Source: Sphingomonas hankyongi
GTDB taxonomy: Bacteria > Pseudomonadota > Alphaproteobacteria > Sphingomonadales > Sphingomonadaceae
DNA length: 64,000 nt
Assembly: GCF_023516575.1 (NCBI RefSeq)
Contig: NZ_JAMGBE010000003.1
Span: 434,001-498,000, forward strand
Direction of reading: 5' to 3'
Positions 36,318-42,147 of the stretch are shown piece after piece; position 1 is the stretch's first letter, and each line of letters opens with the position of its first letter. Below the pieces are notes generated by a model. The model saw only the letters and a list, made by a program, of their open reading frames with translations. It made no database searches and was not told where the DNA came from. The translations under genes and the position numbers were made by a program.

Positions 36318-37030
36318 GCGCCGAGCCTCCGCATGCGGGCTTCGACCTTTGCTTCGGCAAGCTCTGCGCGCATCCGCATCAATACCGCGGCCCCGAACAG
36401 GAAGGAAAAGCCGATCATCGTCAGCGGCAGCGGCCAGAGGATCGCATTATCGATGCTCGATCCCCCCGTCACGGAGATGCTCTGGCCTTGATGCAGCGTT
36501 CGCCACCACAATACCGAGTAATGGATGATCGGCAGGTTGACCGCGCCGACGAGCCCGTAGATCGCCGCGATCCGGCCCTCCCCGCCGCGCTCGCGCTCCG
36601 CCGACGCAAGGGCGACATAGCCAAGGTAGAGGAAGAACAGGATCAGCATCGACGTCAGCCGGCCGTCCCATTCCCACCAGGTGCCCCACGTCGGACGCCC
36701 CCAGATGGAACCGGTGAGCAGGCAGATGGCGGCGAACGTGGCGCCCGCCGGAGCGACGGCGCGCCCCGCGACTGCCGCCAAGGGATGGCGCCAGACCAGC
36801 TGGCTGATCGATGCGGCGGCAATCCCGAGCCAGCCGCCCATGCCGAGCCATGCCGACGGAACGTGGACGTACAGGATCCGTACCGTCTCGCCCTGCAAAT
36901 AATCGGGCGGCGTGAGGGTCAGGCCGGCGCTTATGCCCAACAGGGCGAGCGCCAGGCCGACGGCCAGCAGCCAAATGGTCGCGGGCCGGGCAATGCGCAG
37001 GAAACGCGCCGGGTTAGCGAGCGCGTGCAT
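36314..37030 (-). CDS. ccmC: Heme exporter CcmC
   Basis: CcmC presents heme to CcmE. The 238-residue protein has six membrane helices and the tryptophan-rich WGTWWEWD (115-122). Periplasmic histidines include H56 in the segment LYVHVPSAW. It is first of the ccm genes here; ccmA and ccmB, usually upstream, are absent, and the gene upstream is an amino-acid dehydrogenase 9 bases away. Confidence 0.95.
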   Translation of the reverse strand: MHALANPARFLRIARPATIWLLAVGLALALLGISAGLTLTPPDYLQGETVRILYVHVPSAWLGMGGWLGIAAASISQLVWRHPLAAVAGRAVAPAGATFAAICLLTGSIWGRPTWGTWWEWDGRLTSMLILFFLYLGYVALASAERERGGEGRIAAIYGLVGAVNLPIIHYSVLWWRTLHQGQSISVTGGSSIDNAILWPLPLTMIGFSFLFGAAVLMRMRAELAEAKVEARMRRLGA

Positions 37031-37039
37031 GGCGGCGCC

Positions 37040-38089
37040 TCAGGCTCTCCCGATCAGGCGCTGCGCCATCGCATCGGCGACGGAAGCCGGGTCGCGGCCG
37101 GTCTCGGCGCTTTCCGCCCAGATCTGCTCGAGCCGCACCGGAATGCCTTCGATCCGCTGGCGCACCAGGCTGGCATCGCCATCCGCGAGATATTCGGTGC
37201 ACACGTTGATGATACCACCGGCATTAATGACATAGTCGGGCGCATAGAGGATGCCCCGTCCGTGAATGCGGGAGCCGTCTTCCGGGGTGGCGAGCTGGTT
37301 GTTCGCGCCGCCGGCGACGATCGGCGTCTTCAGCGCCGCAATCGACTGCTCGGTGAGGATCGCGCCTAATGCGTTCGGGCTGATCACGTCCGCTTCGACC
37401 CCCAGGATCTCGTCCGGCGATACGACCGTGCCGCCGACCTTGTCGGCCAGCTTCCGGGCCTTCGCCTCGTCGACGTCGGCGATCGTCACCTTCGCCCCCT
37501 CGGTGCACGCGTGGAGCGCAACGCCGCTCGCAACGCTGCCGGCGCCCTGCATCGCGATATGCAGTCCGGAAAGATTGTCCTTGCCCAGCGCCCGCTTGAC
37601 GGCCGCCTTAATGCCCAGGAACACGCCAAGCGACGTATGCGGTCCGGGATCGCCTCCCACGTCGCCCGCCGAGTTCGGCAGGCCAGCGACATATTTGGTC
37701 GCCCGCGCAACCTCGATCATGTCGGCGACGCTCATGCCGACATCCTCCGCAGTGACATATCGGCCACCCAGACTGTCGACCGCTTTGCCGAATGCGTGCA
37801 GCAGCTCCGGCGTCTTTTGCCGGTCGGCGGGCGCCAGGAGCACGGACTTGCCGCCACCGAGCGGAAGGCCTGCCATGGCATTCTTGTAGCTCATGCCGCG
37901 CGACAGGCGCAGGGCGTCCGTCAAGCCGTCCTCGTCATGTGCATAATGCCAGAAGCGCGCGCCTCCTGCGGCGGGGCCAAGATGCGTCGAATGCATCGCG
38001 ACAATGGCCTTGAGGCCAGTCGCCTCATCCTCGAAAAAGCGTACTTCTTCGTGGGCATCAAAATCAGGCAGAGCCTCAGGCTGAATCAT
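37040..38089 (-). CDS. Glu/Leu/Phe/Val dehydrogenase (leucine dehydrogenase-like)
   Basis: This 349-residue amino-acid dehydrogenase has the catalytic Lys region PLGGGKSVLLAP (about 94), the N-terminal AIVAMHSTHLGPAAGG, and a Rossmann segment AMQGAGSVASGVA. Size and motifs fit leucine dehydrogenase, which deaminates branched amino acids with NAD+. Substrate specificity is inferred. It lies 9 bases before ccmC, so it may drive the ccm operon. The frame is open a further 26 codons upstream, into the tRNA relic, but the family N-terminus supports 38089. Confidence 0.87.
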   Translation of the reverse strand: MIQPEALPDFDAHEEVRFFEDEATGLKAIVAMHSTHLGPAAGGARFWHYAHDEDGLTDALRLSRGMSYKNAMAGLPLGGGKSVLLAPADRQKTPELLHAFGKAVDSLGGRYVTAEDVGMSVADMIEVARATKYVAGLPNSAGDVGGDPGPHTSLGVFLGIKAAVKRALGKDNLSGLHIAMQGAGSVASGVALHACTEGAKVTIADVDEAKARKLADKVGGTVVSPDEILGVEADVISPNALGAILTEQSIAALKTPIVAGGANNQLATPEDGSRIHGRGILYAPDYVINAGGIINVCTEYLADGDASLVRQRIEGIPVRLEQIWAESAETGRDPASVADAMAQRLIGRA

Positions 38090-38122
38090 TTGTCGGGAAA
38101 GTCCGCAGCAATGGTGAATGGG

Positions 38123-38170
38123 TGGGGCGTGCGACGCGACTTGAACCCGCGACCCTCGGTACCACAAGCC
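38123..38170 (-). pseudogene. Displaced 3' fragment of tRNA-His
   Basis: This stretch matches the 3' half of the intact tRNA-His at 40247: anticodon loop, variable and T arms, and acceptor 3' strand with CCA. A 30-base core is identical. The acceptor strand differs at two positions that would break pairing, as expected for a non-functional relic. No 5' half is adjacent. It marks the far end of an integrated element. Confidence 0.82.
38138..38167. repeat. Putative att repeat, relic side
   Basis: This is a 30-bp sequence identical and in the same orientation to 40262-40291. It spans tRNA positions from the anticodon loop through the T loop, a usual crossover site for tyrosine recombinases. Confidence 0.8.
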
Positions 38171-38361
38171 AACCCTAGCGTTGTTTTTATTGGGTTTTTT
38201 TGCAAACCGTGGTCCGGCACTCGCCGTAACGCTCCTAGACGCGCCCTGTGGCTGTAAACTGAAACGCTGTCAATTTCGCAGACTAAGCTCGTACTCGAGG
38301 CAGCCGTTGAGGGCATGCGTGAGGAATCTCGCTAATGGCGGAATGGGTGGAAAGCGGACCC
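38168..38361. other. Left end of the element, no gene seen
   Basis: This 194-base stretch begins with a T-rich tract (about 38177-38201) and contains no ORF with a ribosome site. A segment near 38330-38355 (GCGGAATGGGTGGAAAGCGG) recalls a short repeat I associate with sphingomonad genomes, but only one copy was noticed here. Confidence 0.4.
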
Positions 38362-38559
38362 TCAGCTCGATCGTGACCCTAGCAGTCGAACGAGAATGTC
38401 GTCGTAATCCGCGATGTCCTGGCTCAGCATGGTGATCGCTTCCTCCTTCGTCATGCCATGCGAAGGTTCGCAAACGTTCGCTTGGATTGAGGCGAGCAAG
38501 GCTGCTTTGTGATCGCGTTTGAGTTGGGTCTTGGCAATGCCCCTATCGGAATAGCTCAA
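38362..38559 (-). CDS. Micro-ORF 9, 65 residues
   Basis: This ORF begins with a TTG that overlaps the stop of micro-ORF 8 (TTGA). The product is helical and charged, with SIQANVCEPSHGMTKEEAI and a C-terminal ADYDDILVRLLG segment. There is no signal or membrane helix. Function unknown. It is the last ORF of the array. The 4-base overlap is the main evidence that it is translated. Confidence 0.5.
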   Translation of the reverse strand: MSYSDRGIAKTQLKRDHKAALLASIQANVCEPSHGMTKEEAITMLSQDIADYDDILVRLLGSRSS

Positions 38560-38756
38560 GCGCTTTCGCCCGGTGTGTCCACTCCCGGCGGGATGGTGTC
38601 ATTCGGTTCGACGGCGTCGAGCCGGTCGGCCTCCGCATCCAATTCGTCTGCCATCATGCGCAATTCGGTTTGGCCTTCGAGACTACTCATGTTGTGGGAA
38701 ATGCGCCGCGCTTGTGTTGCGCGAGCGCGAAACGCGTCCGAATTCTCAGTACCCAT
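38556..38756 (-). CDS. Micro-ORF 8, 66 residues
   Basis: AGGAAGAGG lies close before the ATG. The product is an amphipathic helix-rich protein (FRARATQARRISHNMSSLEG, then LRMMADELDAEADRLDA). Heptad-like spacing suggests a coiled coil. From memory, similar short proteins occur widely in alphaproteobacteria without a known function. It is coupled to micro-ORF 9. Confidence 0.58.
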   Translation of the reverse strand: MGTENSDAFRARATQARRISHNMSSLEGQTELRMMADELDAEADRLDAVEPNDTIPPGVDTPGESA

Positions 38757-38802
38757 TGTTGCCTCTTCCTAGTCACTTTCGCGGACGCCCTAGGCGGAAA
38801 GT

Positions 38803-38988
38803 TCAGGCACGCTCGTCGCCAAGTCGTTCGTTGAGTTGCGCCAGTCGCTTTTCAAGCACGGCCAGATCGCCCGACGTAGTCGCCTGCCTCGGATCGGATT
38901 TCCGATCGCGTCGGATGCCCAGGGCATGTGCGCAATGAAGAAGCTCAACCAAGCGATCCCGCTCCTCGTGCCAATTTTCCGTCTGCAC
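38803..38988 (-). CDS. Micro-ORF 7, 61 residues (GTG start)
   Basis: The start was set at a GTG 6 bases after AAGGAG (about 38995-39000); the frame opens further upstream without a ribosome site. The product (NWHEERDRLVELLHCAHALG, then LEKRLAQLNERLGDERA) is helical with two amphipathic segments and one Cys-His-Ala-His stretch. Function unknown. Confidence 0.55.
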   Translation of the reverse strand: MQTENWHEERDRLVELLHCAHALGIRRDRKSDPRQATTSGDLAVLEKRLAQLNERLGDERA

Positions 38989-39007
38989 AACGGGCTCCTT
39001 TCGCATC

Positions 39008-39253
39008 TCAAATTTGCATTCGCTGATGGGAAGCACCTGAGTTCGCAGCCCGCCGTGCGGATAACTCGCCCTCGAGCTCGGCCACTAGGCCACTGACCGA
39101 TTTCTCGGAAGAATTGACAGGAATGCAGACTGCATATTCGGCAAGCATTCTCCAATGCCGCAGAGTATCATTATGCACCGGCTTGCCGCGCCACCTGCGC
39201 GCGCTCGCGATCGCCGCTAGTAGATTGGAGCGAACGCTGCCCTCAATCTTCAT
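39008..39253 (-). CDS. Micro-ORF 6, 81 residues
   Basis: The ATG lies 2 bases after the stop of micro-ORF 5, suggesting reinitiation. The product has a basic N-terminus (LLAAIASARRWRGKPVHNDT) and an acidic helix near the middle (KSVSGLVAELEGELSARRAA). It has no export signal. It is the longest of the nine. Function unknown. Confidence 0.5.
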   Translation of the reverse strand: MKIEGSVRSNLLAAIASARRWRGKPVHNDTLRHWRMLAEYAVCIPVNSSEKSVSGLVAELEGELSARRAANSGASHQRMQI

Positions 39254-39255
39254 CG

Positions 39256-39354
39256 CTACGCCTTGCTCGACGGGTTCAGAGCCGGAGCCTTCTTCGATTT
39301 ATTCGCCTTCGGTTTACGTGTCTCCTTGGTGGAGCGCTTCTGTCCTTTAGCCAT
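39256..39354 (-). CDS. Micro-ORF 5, 32-residue Lys-rich protein
   Basis: This 33-codon ORF is far below usual calling limits. It encodes a protein starting MAKGQKRSTKETRKPKANKS and continuing with more Lys, Ala and Pro. The MAKGQ-RS-KE-RKPK pattern matches, from memory, a short conserved alphaproteobacterial family, which is the main reason to call it. It may bind RNA or DNA by charge. The ribosome site is weak (AAGG about 13 bases upstream). Confidence 0.6.
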   Translation of the reverse strand: MAKGQKRSTKETRKPKANKSKKAPALNPSSKA

Positions 39355-39391
39355 GCCGTTACATCTACCTTTCAATACCTGACTTCCCCGG

Positions 39392-39616
39392 TCACCAGAG
39401 AGGGCTCGCCGGACGATGCCGCTCGCGAACAACTTCGCCCGTCATCAGATGCCGTTTGAACTTGCGCATCATTTCCGATGCGCCGTCACTGCTCATGCAG
39501 ACAAGCCTGACGCCTCCCCCGGGAAGACGTTCGATAGCGGAAATGCCGACATTCGCGGCGAGGCACTGCGCGACGACCTGACCCTCATCGAGCGACACGA
39601 AGAGGACCCGGCTCAT
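39392..39616 (-). CDS. Micro-ORF 4, 74 residues
   Basis: The ATG overlaps the stop of micro-ORF 3 (ATGA). The product alternates hydrophobic strands and helices (VLFVSLDEGQVVAQCLAANV, RLPGGGVRLVCMSSDGASEM), consistent with a small alpha/beta fold of ferredoxin-like size, and ends in a basic tail. It is the most folded-looking member of the array. Function unknown. Confidence 0.58.
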   Translation of the reverse strand: MSRVLFVSLDEGQVVAQCLAANVGISAIERLPGGGVRLVCMSSDGASEMMRKFKRHLMTGEVVRERHRPASPLW

Positions 39617-39756
39617 CTTTTGGGGGTCCGTCTGGCAGCGGCGACTGCGTCGCTCAGATTGCTGTAGCGATAGCCTCCCCAGAGAAACGCTTCGGTCTGC
39701 ACCCTCTCTATCCCGAGGCGGGTCAACTCTGCATCATCGATATGATTGTCCTTCAT
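39613..39756 (-). CDS. Micro-ORF 3, 47 residues
   Basis: The start was set at the ATG at 39756, 6 bases after GAGG; the frame opens 31 codons further upstream with no family signal. The product (DDAELTRLGIERVQTEAFLW, then GGYRYSNLSDAVAAARR) is a compact helix-turn-helix-sized segment, too short to assign. It is coupled to micro-ORF 4. Confidence 0.55.
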   Translation of the reverse strand: MKDNHIDDAELTRLGIERVQTEAFLWGGYRYSNLSDAVAAARRTPKR

Positions 39757-39790
39757 CGGGGCCTCGCGATTTTGTTGGGGATTGGCGGCA

Positions 39791-39964
39791 TCATCGCCGC
39801 AAGCTTTTTGGGTCGATGAGCCGAGCATCATCGTCGAACCTTTCGGCAACAGCCTTGAGCGCCGTCGAGCCAGAGGCCGTGCGGGCTCGCTGGGCGAGGC
39901 GGCGGCAGGATGCCGCCTGCTCTCGCAGCCCGTCGGCCGCCTCTTCGCGAGACGGGCCGTTCAC
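39791..39964 (-). CDS. Micro-ORF 2, 57 residues (GTG start)
   Basis: A GTG overlapping the stop of micro-ORF 1 (GTGA) opens a 57-residue frame: EEAADGLREQAASCRRLAQR, then ALKAVAERFDDDARLIDP. Two amphipathic helices with an REQAxxCRRLAxxA pattern resemble, from memory, a widespread short alphaproteobacterial protein. The frame continues upstream antisense-free but without a start signal. Confidence 0.6.
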   Translation of the reverse strand: MNGPSREEAADGLREQAASCRRLAQRARTASGSTALKAVAERFDDDARLIDPKSLRR

Positions 39965-40119
39965 GCGATTGCTACTCGATTGTCGCGCACCGCGTCGGCG
40001 ATCCGGCCAGCATAAGCCCTCGCGAGAAATCGATGCACTCGGCGAGACCGGTCGCAGGCAGCGTTCTCGGCCATGAGAAGCGATACGCCGTGCCGGTGAT
40101 AGAGATAATCGAGGTCCAT
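39961..40119 (-). CDS. Micro-ORF 1, 52 residues
   Basis: This is the first ORF of the array, 127 bases from the tRNA-His 3' end. GGGAG lies just upstream of the ATG. The product starts MDLDYLYHRHGVSLLMAENA and continues with an Arg-rich helix ending in VAIA. The DYLYHRHGVSLxxAxxAxC pattern resembles short sphingomonad proteins as I recall them. Function unknown. Confidence 0.62.
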   Translation of the reverse strand: MDLDYLYHRHGVSLLMAENAACDRSRRVHRFLARAYAGRIADAVRDNRVAIA

Positions 40120-40200
40120 TTGGGGCTCCCTTCAGTAAGCGGGAGCGCATGGTCTCTCAGCCGCGCGAAAGCCTACATGTGAAGAAGCGCGCGATGCCGC

Positions 40201-40206
40201 ATCATA
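40201..40206 (-). promoter_or_regulatory. Possible -10 for the micro-ORF array
   Basis: A TATGAT hexamer (minus strand) lies 82 bases before micro-ORF 1, between it and tRNA-His. No convincing -35 is present. The array could instead be read through from the tRNA-His promoter. Nothing else was seen in 40120-40246. Confidence 0.25.
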
Positions 40207-40246
40207 TCACATGCAGTGCTGATTAGCTAACGCGGTGACAGTCTTA

Positions 40247-40324
40247 TGGGGCGATCGACGGGACTTGAACCCGCGACCCTCGGTACCACAAACCGATGCT
40301 CTAACCAGCTGAGCTACGATCGCC
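40247..40324 (-). tRNA. tRNA-His (GUG)
   Basis: This 78-nt gene includes the G at position -1 that is specific to tRNA-His. It has acceptor GGCGATCG/CGATCGCC, anticodon stem TCGGT/ACCGA with loop TTGTGGT (anticodon GTG), T loop TTCAAGT and an encoded CCA. Its 3' half contains the att repeat and was probably supplied by the integrated element. Confidence 0.95.
40262..40291. repeat. Putative att repeat, tRNA side
   Basis: This 30-bp stretch inside tRNA-His is identical to 38138-38167. The pair defines the element's ends. Confidence 0.8.
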
Positions 40325-40412
40325 ACAGCGCTTCGAGGCCGCCCCGTCAGCGGTTCCCTAATGCGCCGGCGCCACTTAGGGTTCGTTCTATTCGAACGCA
40401 AGCGAGGCACCC

Positions 40413-40841
40413 GTGAACGAGACGATCCGGAAATTCGGCTATCCCTCGACCTTGGTCGCAGAGCTAGAGCATTGGGTGATCCTGCTTCGTCCGGCGCAGG
40501 TGACCCTTGGCTCACTCGTGCTCGCGGCGAAGAGCGACGCGACTGCCTTTTCGCAAATCCCCGTGGAAGCTTTCACGGAACAAGCGGACGCTGTCCGGCG
40601 CATCGAGCAGGTTCTCGCCGGATTTTGCTCGTACGAGCGGCTCAACTACCTCATGCTGATGATGGTGGACCCCAACGTGCACTTCCATGTCATTCCCCGC
40701 TATTCAGAGCCTCGACAATGGAACGGGCTCGAATTCGCAGATGCGGGGTGGCCTGGAATGCCCCAGCTCGGAACAGCGCGGGAGCTCACCGGCGGCGAAA
40801 AATCGCAGCTAACGAGCGAACTCGCCGAGAGATTCCGCTAA
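40413..40841 (+). CDS. HIT-family nucleotide hydrolase
   Basis: This 142-residue protein carries the histidine triad region NVHFHVIPR. The central (H90) and last (H92) histidines are present, but the first is Asn (N88). HIT enzymes hydrolyse dinucleoside polyphosphates or nucleoside phosphoramidates; the central His is the nucleophile and is kept. The Asn swap may alter activity. It lies just right of tRNA-His, divergent from it. Confidence 0.85.
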   Translation: MNETIRKFGYPSTLVAELEHWVILLRPAQVTLGSLVLAAKSDATAFSQIPVEAFTEQADAVRRIEQVLAGFCSYERLNYLMLMMVDPNVHFHVIPRYSEPRQWNGLEFADAGWPGMPQLGTARELTGGEKSQLTSELAERFR

Positions 40842-40924
40842 TCGAAATCAGTACGCCATTTGTCTAATTCCCTTGCGGAGGCTTCTCGCGAGGCGCATCA
40901 ACTAAGTGCGGGAGAGGCTTTAGG

Positions 40925-41632
40925 ATGGCGAGTCGACGCGGAAGATCGCCACCTCCGGGTGTGTCGCTGCGCGATACCTTGATCGCGGCGGGCCTCGAAA
41001 CGCATCTCGCCGATATGCTCGAGGAAATGCCCCACAAGGTCATGCAGGTGGAGCCTCGTCGGGCGTTCAGAGAGCCGGGTTCGCCTCGCGACGAAGTCCT
41101 GTTCGTGCGCTCGGGAATCCTTTCTAAATTCAAGACTGACCTTAGCGGCCGGCGCCATATCGTGGCGCTGAGGTTCGCCGGCGAGGGAATCCTTCCGCGG
41201 CCTGGCCGCTCCGACTTTGGCATCCAGGCCATCGTCCGAAGCGAGGTGATGGTGGGAAAAGCGGCGGATTTCGATCCGATCGTCGATGCTCACCCAGAGC
41301 TCCAGCGTTTCTTCATGCGGCTCATCCAGCGCCACGAAGCGATCGGCTACGAATGGCTGGTGAATTGCGGACGGCGGGATTCCGTCGCGCGGGTCGCGCA
41401 TCTGCTCTGCGAGACTGCCGAGAGGATGCACAGCGGCACGAACCGCCTCGTCAATCCCTTCACGCAACAGCAGATCGCGGACATCACGGGCCAGACGTCC
41501 GTCAACGTCAATCGCGTTTTTGCGGACATGGAGCGGCAGGGGCTGATCAAGCGCGCCGGACGAGAGATCCAGTTCAACGACTGGATGGAAATGCGGAGGG
41601 TCGCGAGCTTCCGCCCGGAATATCTCGCTTAA
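40925..41632 (+). CDS. Crp/Fnr-family transcriptional regulator
   Basis: This 235-residue regulator has an N-terminal cyclic-nucleotide-binding-like beta roll (about 20-140). A C-terminal winged helix-turn-helix has RDSVARVAHLLCETAERM and the recognition helix region NPFTQQQIADITGQTSVNVN. There is no Fnr-type four-cysteine cluster, so oxygen sensing through iron-sulfur is unlikely. The signal and targets are unknown. A GGGAGAGG-like site precedes the ATG. Confidence 0.9.
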   Translation: MASRRGRSPPPGVSLRDTLIAAGLETHLADMLEEMPHKVMQVEPRRAFREPGSPRDEVLFVRSGILSKFKTDLSGRRHIVALRFAGEGILPRPGRSDFGIQAIVRSEVMVGKAADFDPIVDAHPELQRFFMRLIQRHEAIGYEWLVNCGRRDSVARVAHLLCETAERMHSGTNRLVNPFTQQQIADITGQTSVNVNRVFADMERQGLIKRAGREIQFNDWMEMRRVASFRPEYLA

Positions 41633-41651
41633 CTGGCCATCGATTCGTCGA

Positions 41652-41726
41652 TGGTGGGCGCGGTAGGGATTGAACCTACGACCCCACCCGTGTGAAGGGT
41701 GTGCTCTACCACTGAGCTACGCGCCC
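41652..41726 (-). tRNA. tRNA-Val (CAC)
   Basis: This 75-nt gene has acceptor GGGCGCG/CGCGCCC, anticodon stem CACCC/GGGTG with loop TTCACAC (anticodon CAC), T loop TTCAATC and an encoded CCA. All arms pair perfectly. Confidence 0.95.
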
Positions 41727-41728
41727 GC

Positions 41729-41774
41729 GCTCTCGCGAGAGCCGCGGATATAGTGTCGTAAGACCGCCTGTCCA
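41729..41774 (-). promoter_or_regulatory. tRNA-Val promoter with leader palindrome
   Basis: On the minus strand there is a TGGACA -35 (41769-41774), a 16-bp spacer and a TATATC -10 (41747-41752). A 14-bp perfect palindrome GCTCTCGCGAGAGC (41729-41742) lies between the -10 and the tRNA, mirroring the hairpin before tRNA-Met. The promoter abuts the hupB stop. Confidence 0.6.
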
Positions 41775-41775
41775 G

Positions 41776-42048
41776 CTACTGAACTGCGTCCTTCAGGACC
41801 TTGCCCGGGCGGAACTTGGGCTGGGAGCTAGCCTTGATCTGCATTGGCTCTCCAGTCCGGGGATTCCGCCCCGTCGACGCCTTGCGGCGAGTGACGGAGA
41901 AGTTGCCGAAACCGACGAGCCGGACCTCATCGCCCCGCTTCAACGTCGACGTGATGACTTCGAGCATCGTTTCGACGGCGCGCATTGCGTCGTTCCGGTT
42001 CAGCCCGGCGCGGTCTGCGACGTGGCCAATCAGTTCCTGCTTGTTCAT
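41776..42048 (-). CDS. hupB: HU-family DNA-binding protein
   Basis: This 90-residue histone-like protein has the N-terminal helix ELIGHVADRAGLNRNDAMRA and the DNA-arm signature VRLVGFGNFSVTRRKASTGR, with RNPRTGEP following. HU bends DNA and compacts the nucleoid. It follows lon on the same strand by 99 bases, an arrangement also seen in E. coli (lon-hupB). Confidence 0.96.
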   Translation of the reverse strand: MNKQELIGHVADRAGLNRNDAMRAVETMLEVITSTLKRGDEVRLVGFGNFSVTRRKASTGRNPRTGEPMQIKASSQPKFRPGKVLKDAVQ

Positions 42049-42147
42049 CGACCCGTCTCTCCCCGCGGCGGGCCGAGACTCGCGCCCGCCAAGTCTCCAA
42101 CTTTAAGGCAAGAGTTCGCGGGTGAGTCAAAGGAAAGGGTTAGCGCC

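Larger units (their letters stand above)
38138..40291. mobile_element. Integrase-less tRNA-His-integrated element with nine micro-ORFs
   Basis: Exact 30-bp direct repeats flank 2.1 kb that lies on the 3' side of the tRNA-His gene, the geometry expected for site-specific integration with tRNA restoration. No integrase, excisionase or phage gene is visible. Everything recognisable inside is a set of nine short minus-strand ORFs. The left junction has a T-rich patch unlike its surroundings. It is either a decayed or trans-mobilised island, or a cargo fixed after integrase loss. Confidence 0.65.

Noticed and set aside
38168-40261. Prophage or transposon
   Set aside because: No integrase, transposase, capsid or terminal inverted repeats were seen; only the tRNA-derived direct repeats support mobility.
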